A stretch of DNA of 64,000 nt, taken from contig OZ024938.1 of NCBI GenBank assembly GCA_964017235.1, forward strand, positions 56,163,816 to 56,227,815, given 5' to 3'. The translations under genes and the position numbers were made by a program. This stretch comes from Sabellastarte sp. h YS-2021. Its lineage: Eukaryota; Annelida; Polychaeta; Sabellida; Sabellidae. Numbering within the stretch: the stretch's first letter is position 1; the number at the start of each line of letters is the position of its first letter. The notes under the pieces are model-generated. The model had not been told where the DNA came from. It did no database searches and worked only from the letters and a program-made list of their open reading frames with translations. Of this stretch, positions 1 to 12,006 are shown one piece after another.

Positions 1-1115
1 ATAAATAAATCTGACCTTTACACTTTAATGGTGTACTGCTACTACAATAACTGAATTTACATTCTTTTCGATTCAAAACTCGCAAAGTATCAAGTAATTT
101 AATAACTTCCATAATTTTGACAGTTTGAAATTGTTCGAAGGCGTGCTGGTTTGGTCTTTTAACTGTTTCATGAATACCAGAACAGTTTATATTCATCACT
201 GGGTATTGATAGTCTAAGATCAGGCAGAATACAAGCAAACTCTCTCTTGGGGCTCTTAAAATGTCATGTTTGGTCTCACTTTGTCCTCTAACAGCCCCAG
301 TACTAGACACTTGCATCTTCAGACTTGTTTACTTGTAATTTATAGTCAGATCTATAACCATAGCACAAGTAATATTCTGTAAGTGTAGCATGAAAGTTTG
401 AGGTAACAATAAATAAATCTGACTTTTACACCTTAACATTGTACTGTTACTACAATAAGTGAGTTTCCCTTCTTTTTTGTATTCGAAACTTGCAAAGTAT
501 CAACTAATTCAATACCTTCTATAATTTTGACAGTTTGAGATTGTTAGGAGTGCTGGTTCATTCTTTTATCTATTCCATAAATACAAGAACAGTTAATATT
601 TATCACTGGATATTGATAGTCTGAGGTTAGGCAGAATATAAGCAAACTCTCTGTTGGGGCTCTTAAAGGGTCATATTTTGGTCTCATATTTGACCCCTAG
701 GATCCCCAGTATATGATTTGATCATAAAATATCAATGACCACTTTTATTTATTTATGACCATCTAATATGTCAGCTTGGTTGCCTCAGGGCTTTTTTGCT
801 AGTTTCTGTTACTTTATAATTGTTATTATTAATAAACAAGCCTTGATTGGTTGTGGGTAAATAGCATATCTGCACAATGTACCTTCACTTAGGATCTCAT
901 TTTTATGCACTAATAACATCTAACACCTGAATCATAACACTTGGTCATGAAAATTCACAACTTCTAAATAGCATTAGCCTACTTGTTACAGCTTGAGTTT
1001 CCTAGCTGAGGAAAATTAATATTAATCATTGGGCTAGACAGTCTGATTTAGGCACAATACCAGCAAACTCTCTCCCGGGGCTCTTAAAAGGTCATATTTG
1101 GTCTCAGTTTGTTCT
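1..1115. repeat. Unit U0 (left-edge partial)
   Basis: Position 1 matches position 1211, so the window opens 95 bases into a full-length 1,210-bp unit. Module 2 begins at 288. Module 3 is beta with a private gctagtttct. A private tactagacac lies near 301-310. A BamHI-type ggatcc at 700-705 is shared only with U10. Confidence 0.93.
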
Positions 1116-2326
1116 CTAACAGCCCCAGTACTGGACACTTACAGCTTCAAAGTTCTTAACGATAACACAAGTAATAATCTGTAACTGTAGCATGAATGTC
1201 TGAGGTCCCAATAAATAAATCTGACCTTTACACTTTAATGGTGTACTGCTACTACAATAACTGAATTTACATTCTTTTCGATTCAAAACTCGCAAAGTAT
1301 CAAGTAATTTAATAACTTCCATAATTTTGACAGTTTGAAATTGTTCGAAGGCGTGCTGGTTTGGTCTTTTAACTGTTTCATGAATACCAGAACAGTTTAT
1401 ATTCATCACTGGGTATTGACAGTCTAAGATCAGGCAGAATACAAGCAAACTCTCTCTTGGGGCTCTTAAAATGTCATGTTTGGTCTCACTTTGTCCTCTA
1501 ACAGCCCCAGTACTGGACACTTGCATCTTCAGACTTGTTTACTTGTAATTTATAGTCAGATCTACAACCATAGCACAAGTAGTATTCTGTAAGTGTAGCA
1601 TGAATGTTTGAGGTAACAACAAATAAATTTGACTTTTACACCTTAACATTGTACTGTTACTACAATAAGTGAGTTTCCCTTCTTTTTTGTATTCAAAACT
1701 TGCAAAGTATCAACTAATTCAATACCTTCTATAATTTTGACAGTTTGAGATTGTTAGGAGTGCTGGTTCATTCTTTTATCTATTCCATAAATACAAGAAC
1801 AGTTAATATTTATCACTGGATATTGATAGTCTGAGGTTAGGCAGAATACAAGCAAACTCTCTGTTGCGGCTCTTAAATGGTCATATTTTGGTCTCATATT
1901 TGACCCCCTAAGATCCCCAGTATATGATTTGATCATAAAATATCAATGACCACTTTTATTTATTTATGACCATCTCATATGTCAGCTTGGTTGCCTCAGG
2001 GCTTTTTTGATATTTTCTGTTGCTTTATTATTGTTATTATTAATAAACAGGCCTTGATTGGTTTTGGGTAAACAGCATATCTGCACAATGTACCTTCACT
2101 TAGGAGGTCTTTTTTATGCACTAATAACATCTAACAACCCAATCATAACACTTGGTCATGAAAATTCACAACTTCTAAATAGCATTAGCCTACTTGTTAC
2201 AGCTTGAGTTTCCTAGCTGAGGAAAATTAATATTAATCATTGGGCTAGACAGTCTGATTTAGGCACAATACCAGCAAACTCTCTCCCGGGGCTCTTAAAA
2301 GGTCATATTTGGTCTCAGTTTGTTCT
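1116..2326. repeat. Unit U1 (1,211 bp, alpha)
   Basis: Full unit, with modules starting at 1116, 1498 and 1908. It has one extra c in gaccccctaag. It shares ttgcggctc, gacagtctaag and caagtagtattc with U3, so U1 and U3 are recent copies two units apart. Confidence 0.93.
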
Positions 2327-3535
2327 CTAACAGCCCCAGTACTGGACACTTACAGCTTCAAAGTTCTTAACGATAACACAAGTAATAATCTGTAACTGTA
2401 GCATGAATGTCTGAGGTCCCAATAAATAAATCTGACCTTTACACTTTAATGGTGTACTGCTACTACAATAACTGAATTTACATTCTTTTCGATTCAAAAC
2501 TCGCAAAGTATCAAGTAATTTAATAACTTCCATAATTTTGACAGTTTGAAATTGTTCGAAGGTGTGCTGGTTTGGTCTTTTAACTGTTTCATGAATACCA
2601 GAACAGTTTATATTCATCACTGGTATTGATAGTCTAAGATCAGGCAGAATACAAGCAAACTCTCTCTTGGGGCTCTTAAAATGTCATGTTTGGTCTCACT
2701 TTGTCCTCTAACAGCCCCAGTACTGTACACTTGTATCTTCAGACTTGTTTACTTGTAATTTATAGTCAGATCTATAACCATAGCACAAGTAATATTCTGT
2801 AAGTGTAGCATGAAAGTTTGAGGTAACAATAAATAAATCTGACTTTTACACCTTAACATTGTATTGTTACTACAATAAGTGAGTTTCCCTTCTTTTTTGT
2901 ATTCAAAACTTGCAAAGTATCAACTAATTCAATACCTTCTATAATTTTGACAGTTTGAGATTGTTAGGAGTGCTGGTTCATTCTTTTATCTATTCCATAA
3001 ATACAAGAACAGTTAATATTTATCACTGGATATTGATAGTCTGAGGTTAGGCAGAATACAAGCAAACTCTCTCTTGGGGCTCTTAAAGGGTCATATTTTG
3101 GTCTCATATTTGACCCCTAAGATCCCCAGTATATGATTTGATCATAAAATATCAATGACCACTTTTATTTATTTATGACCATCTCATATGTCAGCTTGGT
3201 TGCCTCAGGGCTTTTTTGATATTTTCTGTTGCTTTATTATTGTTATTATTAATAAACAGACCTTGATTGGTTTTGGGTAAACAGCATATCTGCACAATGT
3301 ACCTTCACTTAGGAGGTCTTTTTTATGCACTAATAACATCTAACAACCCAATCATAACACTTGGTCATGAAAATTCACAACTTCTAAATAGCATTAGCCT
3401 ACTTGTTACAGCTTGAGTTTCCTAGCTGAGGAAAATTAATATTAATCATTGGGCTAGACAGTCTGATTTAGGCACAATACCAGCAAACTCTCTCCCGGGG
3501 CTCTTAAAAGGTCATGTTTGGTCTCAGTTTGTTCT
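2327..3535. repeat. Unit U2 (1,209 bp, alpha)
   Basis: Full unit lacking one g in ctggtattgat near 2622. U6 has the same 1-bp loss 4,841 bp away, and also shares cattgtattgtt and tactgtacacttgtatc. Confidence 0.93.
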
Positions 3536-4746
3536 CTAACAGCCCCAGTACTGGACACTTACAGCTTCAAAGTTCTTAACGATAACACAAGTAATAATCT
3601 GTAACTGTAGCATGAATGTCTGAGGTCCCAATAAATAAATCTGACCTTTACACTTTAATGGTGTACTGCTACTACAATAACTGAATTTACATTCTTTTCG
3701 ATTCAAAACTCGCAAAGTATCAAGTAATTTAATAACTTCCATAATTTTGACAGTTTGAAATTGTTCGAAGGCGTGCTGGTTTGGTCTTTTAACTGTTTCA
3801 TGAATACCAGAACAGTTTATATTCATCACTGGGTATTGACAGTCTAAGATCAGGCAGAATACAAGCAAACTCTCTCTTGGGGCTCTTAAAATGTCATGTT
3901 TGGTCTCACTTTGTCCTCTAACAGCCCCAGTACTGGACACTTGCATCTTCAGACTTGTTTACTTGTAATTTATAGTCAGATCTACAAACATAGCACAAGT
4001 AGTATTCTGTAAGTGTAGCATGAATGTTTGAGGTAACAACAAATAAATTTGACTTTTACACCTTAACATTGTACTGTTACTACAATAAGTGAGTTTCCCT
4101 TCTTTTTTGTATTCAAAACTTGCAAAGTATCAACTAATTCAATACCTTCTATAATTTTGACAGTTTGAGATTGTTAGGAGTGCTGGTTCATTCTTTTATC
4201 TATTCCATAAATACAAGAACAGTTAATATTTATCACTGGATATTGATAGTCTGAGGTTAGGCAGAATACAAGCAAACTCTCTGTTGCGGCTCTTAAAGGG
4301 TCATATTTTGGTCTCATATTTGACCCCCTAAGATCCCCAGTATATGATTTGATCATAAAATATCAATGACCACTTTTATTTATTTATGACCATCTCATAT
4401 GTCAGCTTGGTTGCCTCAGGGCTTTTTTGATATTTTCTGTTGCTTTATTATTGTTATTATTAATAAACAGACCTTGATTGGTTTTGGGTAAACAGCATAT
4501 CTGCACAATGTACCTTCACTTAGGAGGTCTTTTTTATGCACTAATAACATCTAACAACCCAATCATAACACTTGGTCATGAAAATTCACAACTTCTAAAT
4601 AGCATTAGCCTACTTGTTACAGCTTGAGTTTCCTAGCTGAGGAAAATTAATATTAATCATTGGGCTAGACAGTCTGATTTAGGCACAATACCAGCAAACT
4701 CTCTCCCGGGGCTCTTAAAAGGTCATGTTTGGTCTCAGTTTGTTCT
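3536..4746. repeat. Unit U3 (1,211 bp, alpha)
   Basis: Full unit, closest to U1 (shared caagtagtattc, ttgcggctc and the extra c before taagatcc), with a private acaaacatagc near 3985. Confidence 0.93.
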
Positions 4747-5957
4747 CTAACAGCCCCAGTACTGGACACTTACAGCTTCAAAGTTCTTAACGATAACACA
4801 AGTAATAATCTGTAACTGTAGCATGAATGTCTGAGGTCCCAATAAATAAATCTGAAATTTACACTTTAATGGTGTACTGCTACTACAATAACTGAATTTA
4901 CATTCTTTTGGATTCAAAACTCGCAAAGTATCAAGTAATTTAATAACTTCCATAATTTTGACAGTTTGAAATTGTTCGAAGGCGTGCTGGTTTGGTCTTT
5001 TAACTGTTTCATGAATACCAGAACAGTTTATATTCATCACTGGGTATTGATAGTCTAAGATCAGGCAGAATACAAGCAAACTCTCTCTTGGGGCTCTTAA
5101 AATGTCATGTTTGGTCTCACTTTGTCCTCTAACAGCCCCAGTACTGGACACTTGCATCTTCAGACTTGTTTACTTGTAATTTATAGTCAGATCTATAACC
5201 ATAGCACAAGTAATATTCTGTAAGTGTAGCATGAAAGTTTGAGGTAACAATAAATAAATCTGACTTTTACACCTTAACATTGTACTGTTACTACAATAAG
5301 TGAGTTTCCCTTCTTTTTTGTATTCGAAATTTGCAAAGTATCAACTAATTCAATACCTTCTATAATTTTGACAGTTTGAGATTGTTAGGAGTGCTGGTTC
5401 ATTCTTTTATCTATTCCATAAATACAAGAACAGTTAATATTTATCACTGGATATTGATAGTCTGAGGTTAGGCAGAATACAAGCAAACTCTCTGTTGGGG
5501 CTCTTAAAGGGTCATATTTTGGTCTCATATTTGACCCCCTAAGATCCCCAGTATATGATTTGATCATAAAATATCAATGACCACTTTTATTTATTTATGA
5601 CCATCTCATATGTCAGCTTGGTTGCCTCAGGGCTTTTTTGATATTTTCTGTTGCTTTATTATTGTTATTATTAATAAACAGGCCTTGATTGGTTTTGGGT
5701 AAACAGCATATCTGCACAATGTACCTTCACTTAGGAGGTCTTTTTTATGCACTAATAACATCTAACAACCCAATCATAACACTTGGTCATGAAAATTCAC
5801 AACTTCTAAATAGCATTAGCCTACTTGTTACAGCTTGAGTTTCCTAGCTGAGGAAAATTAATATTAATCATTGGGCTAGACAGTCTGATTTAGGCACAAT
5901 ACCAGCAAACTCTCTCCCGGGGCTCTTAAAAGGTCATGTTTGGTCTCAGTTTGTTCT
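4747..5957. repeat. Unit U4 (1,211 bp, alpha)
   Basis: Full unit with the extra c before taagatcc. Private changes are tctgaaatttac near 4851 and cgaaatttgc near 5326. It has ttttggattc in module 1, a variant otherwise typical of units right of 14 kb. Confidence 0.93.
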
Positions 5958-7167
5958 CTAACAGCCCCAGTACTGGACACTTACAGCTTCAAAGTTCTTA
6001 ACGATAACACAAGTAATAATCTGTAACTGTAGCATGAATGTCTGAGGTCCCAATAAATAAATCTGACCTTTACACTTTAATGGTGTACTGCTACTACAAT
6101 AACTGAATTTACATTCTTTTCGATTCAAAACTCGCAAAGTATCAAGTAATTTAATAACTTCCATAATTTTGACAGTTTGAAATTGTTCGAAGGTGTGCTG
6201 GTTTGGTCTTTTAACTGTTTCATGAATACCAGAACAGTTTATATTCATCACTGGGTATTGATAGTCTAAGATCAGGCAGAATACAAGCAAACTCTCTCTT
6301 GGGGCTCTTAAAATGTCATGTTTGGTCTCACTTTGTCCTCTAACAACCCCAGTACTGTACACTTGTATCTTCAGACTTGTTTACTTGTAATTTATAGTCA
6401 GATCTATAACCATAGCACAAGTAATATTCTGTAAGTGTAGCATGAAAGTTTGAGGTAACAATAAATAAATCTGACTTTTACACCTTAACATTGTACTGTT
6501 ACTACAATAAGTGAGTTTCCCTTCTTTTTTGTATTCGAAACTTGCAAAGTATCAACTAATTCAATACCTTCTATAATTTTGACAGTTTGAGATTGTTAGG
6601 AGTGCTGGTTCATTCTTTTATCTATTCCATAAATACAAGAACAGTTAATATTTATCACTGGATATTGATAGTCTGAGGTTAGGCAGAATACAAGCAAACT
6701 CTCTGTTAGGGCTATTAAAGGGTCATATTTTGGTCTCATATTTGACCCCTAAGATCCCCAGTATATGATTTGATCATAAAATATCAATGACCACTTGTAT
6801 TTATTTATGATCATCTCATATGTCAGCTTGGTTGCCTCAGGGCTTTTTTGATATTTTCTGTTGCTTTATTATTGTTATTATTAATAAACAGACCTTGATT
6901 GGTTTTGGGTAAACAGCATATCTGCACAATGTACCTTCACTTAGGAGGTCTTTTTTATGCACTAATAACATCTAACAACCCAATCATAACACTTGGTCAT
7001 GAAAATTCACAACTTCTAAATAGCATTAGCCTACTTGTTACAGCTTGAGTTTCCTAGCTGAGGAAAATTAATATTAATCATTGGGCTAGACAGTCTGATT
7101 TAGGCACAATACCAGCAAACTCTCTCCCGGGGCTCTTAAAAGGTCATATTTGGTCTCAGTTTGTTCT
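5958..7167. repeat. Unit U5 (1,210 bp, alpha)
   Basis: Full unit. It shares ctaacaaccccag at the module 1/2 boundary and ggctattaaagg with U9, 4,839 bp to the right. Confidence 0.93.
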
Positions 7168-8376
7168 CTAACAGCCCCAGTACTGGACACTTACAGCTTC
7201 AAAGTTCTTAACGATAACACAAGTAATAATCTGTAACTGTAGCATGAATGTCTGAGGTCCCAATAAATAAATCTGACCTTTACACTTTAATGGTGTACTG
7301 CTACTACAATAACTGAATTTACATTCTTTTCGATTCAAAACTCGCAAAGTATCAAGTAATTTAATAACTTCCATAATTTTGACAGTTTGAAATTGTTCGA
7401 AGGTGTGCTGGTTTGGTCTTTTAACTGTTTCATGAATACCAGAACAGTTTATATTCATCACTGGTATTGATAGTCTAAGATCAGGCAGAATACAAGCAAA
7501 CTCTCTCTTGGGGCTCTTAAAATGTCATGTTTGGTCTCACTTTGTCCTCTAACAGCCCCAGTACTGTACACTTGTATCTTCAGACTTGTTTACTTGTAAT
7601 TTATAGTCAGATCTATAACCATAGCACAAGTAATATTCTGTAAGTGTAGCATGAAAGTTTGAGGTAACAATAAATAAATCTGACTTTTACACCTTAACAT
7701 TGTATTGTTACTACAATAAGTGAGTTTCCCTTCTTTTTTGTATTCGAAACTTGCAAAGTATCAACTAATTCAATACCTTCTATAATTTTGACAGTTTGAG
7801 ATTGTTAGGAGTGCTGGTTCATTCTTTTATCTATTCCATAAATACAAGAACAGTTAATATTTATCACTGGATATTGATAGTCTGAGGTTAGGCAGAATAC
7901 AAGCAAACTCTCTCTTGGGGCTCTTAAAGGGTCATATTTTGGTCTCATATTTGACCCCTAAGATCCCCAGTATATGATTTGATCATAAAATATCAATGAC
8001 CACTTTTATTTATTTATGACCATCTCATATGTCAGCTTGGTTGCCTCAGGGCTTTTTTGATATTTTCTGTTGCCTTATTATTGTTATTATTAATAAACAG
8101 ACCTTGATTGGTTTTGGGTAAACAGCATATCTGCACAATGTACCTTCACTTAGGAGGTCTTTTTTATGCACTAATAACATCTAACAACCCAATCATAACA
8201 CTTGGTCATGAAAATTCACAACTTCTAAATAGCATTAGCCTACTTGTTACAGCTTGAGTTTCCTAGCTGAGGAAAATTAATATTAATCATTGGGCTAGAC
8301 AGTCTGATTTAGGCACAATACCAGGAAACTCTCTCCCGGGGCTCTTAAAAGGTCATGTTTGGTCTCAGTTTGTTCT
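7168..8376. repeat. Unit U6 (1,209 bp, alpha)
   Basis: Full unit and near copy of U2 (same missing g near 7463). Differences include attcgaaact and ttgccttatt, and a private ccaggaaactc in the module 3 tail. Confidence 0.93.
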
Positions 8377-9586
8377 CTAACAGCCCCAGTACTGGACACT
8401 TACAGCTTCAAAGTTCTTAACGATAACACAAGTAATAATCTGTAACTGTAGCATGAATGTCTGAGGTCCCAATAAATAAATCTGACCTTTACACTTTAAT
8501 GGTGTACTGCTACTACAATAACTGAATTTACATTCTTTTCGATTCAAAACTCGCAAAGTATCAAGTAATTTAATAACTTCCATAATTTTGACAGTTTGAA
8601 ATTGTTCGAAGGCGTGCTGGTTTGGTCTTTTAACTGTTTCATGAATACCAGAACAGTTTATATTCATCACTGGGTATTGATAGTCTAAGATCAGGCAGAA
8701 TACAAGCAAACTCTCTCTTGGGGCTCTTAAAATGTCATGTTTGGTCTCACTTTGTCCTCTAACAGCCCCAGTTCTGGACACTTGCATCTTCAGACTTATT
8801 TACTTGTAATTTATAGTCAGATCTATAACCATAGCACAAGTAATATTTTGTAAGTGTAGCATGAAAGTTTGAGGTAACAATAAATAAATCTGACTTTTAC
8901 ACCTTAACATTGTACTGTTACTACAATAAGTGAGTTTCCCTTCTTTTTTGTATTCGAAACTTGCAAAGTATCAACTAATTCAATACCTTCTATAATTTTG
9001 ACAGTTTGAGATTGTTAGGAGTGCTGGTTCATTCTTTTATCTATTCCATAAATACAAGAACAGTTAATATTTATCACTGGATATTGATAGTCTGAGGTTA
9101 GGCAGAATATAAGCAAACTCTCTGTTGGGGCTCTTAAAGGGTCATATTTTGGTCTCATATTTGACCCCTAAGATCCCCAGTATATGATTTGATCATAAAA
9201 TATCAATGACCACTTTTATTTATTTATGACCATCTCATATGTCAGCTTGGTTGCCTCAGGGCTTTTTTGCTATTTTCTGTTGCTTTATAATTGTTATTAT
9301 TAATAAACAGACCTTGATTGGTTGTGGGTAAATAGCATATCTGCACAATGTACCTTCACTTAGGATCTCATTTTTATGCACTAATAACATCTAACACCTG
9401 AATCATAACACTTGGTCATGAAAATTCACAACTTCTAAATAGCATTAGCCTACTTGTGACAGCTTGAGTTTCCTAGCTGAGGAAAATTAATATTAATCAT
9501 TGGGCTAGACAGTCTGATTTAGGCACAATACCAGCAAACTCTCTCCCGGGGCTCTTAAAAAGTCATATTTGGTCTCAGTTTGTTCT
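8377..9586. repeat. Unit U7 (1,210 bp, mostly beta)
   Basis: Full unit. Its ccccagttctgg and aatattttgtaag variants recur in U10, 3,630 bp away. Module 3 is mostly beta but keeps alpha-like ctgttgcttta, so it looks mosaic. The tail has cttaaaaagtcat, which recurs in U10 and U29. Confidence 0.93.
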
Positions 9587-10796
9587 CTAACAGCCCCAGT
9601 ACTGGACACTTACAGCTTCAAAGTTCTTAATGATAACACAAGTAATAATCTGTAACTGTAGCATGAATGTCTGAGGTCCCAATAAATCAATCTGACGTTT
9701 ACACTTTAATGGTGTACTGCTACTACAATAACTGAATTTACATTCTTTTCGATTCAAAACTCGCAAAGTATCAAGTAATTTAATAACTTCCATAATTTTG
9801 ACAGTTTGAAATTGTTTGAAGGCATGCTGGTTTGGTCTTTTAACTGTTTCATGAATACCAGAACAGTTTATATTCATCACTGAGTATTGATAGTCTAAGA
9901 TCAGGCAGAATACAAGCAAACTCTCTCTTGGGGCTCTTAAAATGTCATGTTTGGTCTCACTTTGTCCTCTAACAGCCCCAGTACTGGACACTTGCATCTT
10001 CTGACTTGTTTACTTGTAATTTATAGTCAGATCTACAACCATAGCACAAGTAATATTCTGTAAGTGTAGCATGAATGTTTGAGGTAACAACAAATAAATT
10101 TGACTTTTGCACCTTAACATTGTACTGTTACTACAATAAGTGAGTTTCCCTTCTTTTTTGTATTCGAAACTTGTAAAGTATCAACTAATTCAATACCTTC
10201 TATAATTTTGACAGTTTGAGATTGTTAGGAGTGCTGGTTCATTCTTTTATCTATTCCATAAATACAAGAACAGTTAATATTTATCACTGGATATTGATAG
10301 TCTGAGGTTAGGCAGAATACAAGCAAACTCTCTGTTGGGGCTCTTAAAGGGTCATATTTTGGTCTCATATTTGACCCCTAAGATCCCCAGTATATGATTT
10401 GATCATAAAATATCAATGACCACTTTTATTTATTTATGACCATCTCATATGTCAGCTTGGTTGCCTCAGGGCTTTTTTGATATTTTCTGTTGCTTTATTA
10501 TTGTTATTATTAATAAACAGACCTTGATTGGTTTTGGGTAAACAGCATATCTGCACAATGTACCTTCACTTAGGAGGTCTTTTTTATGCACTAATAACAT
10601 CTAACAACCCAATCATAACACTTGGTCATGAAAATTCACAACTTCTAAATAGCATTAGCCTACTTGTTACAGCTTGAGTTTCCTAGCTGAGGAAAATTAA
10701 TATTAATCATTGGGCTAGACAGTCTGATTTAGGCACAATACCAGCAAACTCTCTCCCGGGGCTCTTAAAAGGTCATGTTTGGTCTCAGTTTGTTCT
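9587..10796. repeat. Unit U8 (1,210 bp, alpha)
   Basis: Full unit with three decayed CpGs: aatgat at 9631, gtttgaa at 9815-9820 and ggcatg at 9821-9826. The first two are shared with U11. aataaatcaatc is shared with U23 and U33. Confidence 0.93.
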
Positions 10797-11178
10797 CTAA
10801 CAGCCCCAGTACTGGACACTTACAGCTTCAAAGTTCTTAACGATAACACAAGTAATAATCTGTAACTGTAGCATGAATGTCTGAGGTCCCAATAAATAAA
10901 TCTGACCTTTACACTTTAATGGTGTACTGCTACTACAATAACTGAATTTACATTCTTTTCGATTCAAAACTCGCAAAGTATCAAGTAATTTAATAACTTC
11001 CATAATTTTGACAGTTTGAAATTGTTCGAAGGTGTGCTGGTTTGGTCTTTTAACTGTTTCATGAATACCAGAACAGTTTATATTCATCACTGGGTATTGA
11101 TAGTCTAAGATCAGGCAGAATACAAGCAAACTCTCTCTTGGGGCTCTTAAAATGTCATGTTTGGTCTCACTTTGTCCT
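10797..11178. repeat. Module 1 of the reference unit (382 bp)
   Basis: This is the first internal module, shown in the full-length unit U9. It runs from the ctaacagccccag anchor to the next copy of that motif. It aligns with module 2 through most of its length: both carry ctgta..tgtagcatgaa, then aataaataaatctgac, a ttac-accttaa-like stretch, gcaaagtatcaa, cataattttgacagtttga or its equivalent, a gtgctggtt box, and the closing box with caggcagaatacaagc and ggggctcttaaa. It also carries several of the few CpGs in the unit. Confidence 0.85.
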
Positions 11179-11587
11179 CTAACAACCCCAGTACTGTACA
11201 CTTGTATCTTCAGACTTGTTTACTTGTAATTTATAGTCAGATCTATAACCATAGCACAAGTAATATTCTGTAAGTGTAGCATGAAAGTTTGAGGTAACAA
11301 TAAATAAATCTGACTTTTACACCTTAACATTGTACTGTTACTACAATAAGTGAGTTTCCCTTCTTTTTTGTATTCGAAACTTGCAAAGTATCAACTAATT
11401 CAATACCTTCTATAATTTTGACAGTTTGAGATTGTTAGGAGTGCTGGTTCATTCTTTTATCTATTCCATAAATACAAGAACAGTTAATATTTATCACTGG
11501 ATATTGATAGTCTGAGGTTAGGCAGAATACAAGCAAACTCTCTGTTGGGGCTATTAAAGGGTCATATTTTGGTCTCATATTTGACCC
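11179..11587. repeat. Module 2 of the reference unit (409 bp)
   Basis: This module begins with ctaaca(g/a)ccccagtactg and ends just before ctaagatccccag. It is a diverged relative of module 1, about 27 bp longer, mostly because of the extra acttgtttacttgtaattta stretch near its start. It holds an AGATCT (BglII) site that is nearly constant once per unit. It is the target of three structural changes in this array: the 26-bp net deletion, the 155-bp deletion and the 801-bp fusion. Confidence 0.85.
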
Positions 11588-11888
11588 CTAAGATCCCCAG
11601 TATATGATTTGATCATAAAATATCAATGACCACTTTTATTTATTTATGACCATCTCATATGTCAGCTTGGTTGCCTCAGGGCTTTTTTGATATTTTCTGT
11701 TGCTTTATTATTGTTATTATTAATAAACAGACCTTGATTGGTTTTGGGTAAACAGCATATCTGCACAATGTACCTTCACTTAGGAGGTCTTTTTTATGCA
11801 CTAATAACATCTAACAACCCAATCATAACACTTGGTCATGAAAATTCACAACTTCTAAATAGCATTAGCCTACTTGTTACAGCTTGAG

Positions 11889-11905
11889 TTTCCTAGCTGA
11901 GGAAA
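11889..11905. repeat. Small perfect inverted repeat in module 3
   Basis: tttcct, a 5-base loop agctg, then aggaaa form a perfect 6-bp stem. The equivalent position is preserved in nearly all units. In many alpha units from U11 to U21 the loop changes to aactg (for example near 14315 and 16708) while the stem is untouched. Whether it forms a structure or binds a protein cannot be told from the sequence. With homogenised repeats, conservation is weak evidence of function. Confidence 0.6.
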
Positions 11906-11917
11906 ATTAATATTAAT
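11906..11917. repeat. 12-bp perfect palindrome attaatattaat in module 3
   Basis: attaatattaat reads the same on both strands and lies directly after the aggaaa hairpin. It is present in nearly every unit. U39 and U42 break it with a shared a-to-c change (attactcatt near 46771 and 50248), which also marks those two units as copies of each other. Confidence 0.6.
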
Positions 11918-12006
11918 CATTGGGCTAGACAGTCTGATTTAGGCACAATACCAGCAAACTCTCTCCCGGGGCTCTTAAAAGGTCATGTTTGGTCTCAGTT
12001 TGTTCT

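Larger units (their letters stand above)
2327..8376. repeat. Four-unit periodicity, shift ~4,841 bp (U2/U6, U5/U9)
   Basis: U2 (2327-3535) and U6 (7168-8376) share the same missing g plus other marks. U5 and U9 share two private variants at a shift of 4,839 bp. These pairs indicate an old four-unit block that later exchanges have partly rearranged. Confidence 0.75.
10797..12006. repeat. Unit U9 (1,210 bp, alpha), reference unit
   Basis: Full unit with no large deletion, used for the module coordinates. It is a close copy of U5 and shares the aacaacccc and ctattaaagg variants. Confidence 0.93.
11588..12006. repeat. Module 3 of the reference unit (419 bp), different interior
   Basis: The head (ctaagatccccagta) and roughly the last 90-130 bases (attaatcattgggc.. 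agacagtctgatttaggc.. ccagcaaactctctcc.. ggggctcttaaaaggtcat) align with modules 1 and 2. The interior from about tatgatttgatcat to the aggaaa hairpin does not align with them by eye. Two haplotypes occur in the array. Alpha has gatattttctgttgcttta, ggaggtcttttttatg and aacaacccaatcat. Beta has gctattttctgttacttta, ggatctcatttttatg and aacacctgaatcat. U9 is alpha. Confidence 0.8.

Noticed and set aside
700..705. ggatcc in U0 and U10 as a functional site
   Set aside because: It is a one-base variant of the usual taagatcc at the module 2/3 boundary, useful only as a marker of relationship.
1116..1526. Minus-strand open frame of 136 codons, repeated in most left-hand units and split into 68 + 60 codons in most later ones
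   Set aside because: It recurs because the DNA repeats. Frames with the same stop are shortened by a 1-bp loss (U2, U6) or an in-frame TAA (U13 onward) with no sign of selection. The product has no recognisable domain, and its start and end fall on module boundaries.
1754..1936. Minus-strand frame of 60 codons in module 2 of some left-hand units
   Set aside because: This is the module 2 equivalent of the module 1 frame and occurs in only a few units (also near 4174 and 5385). It is lost by single-base changes elsewhere and has no domain or signal.
11588..12006. Module 3 as a transposon copy
   Set aside because: I see no terminal inverted repeats, target-site duplication, poly-A tail or coding remnant. 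Capture of foreign DNA remains possible and is listed as an inference, but no element can be named.
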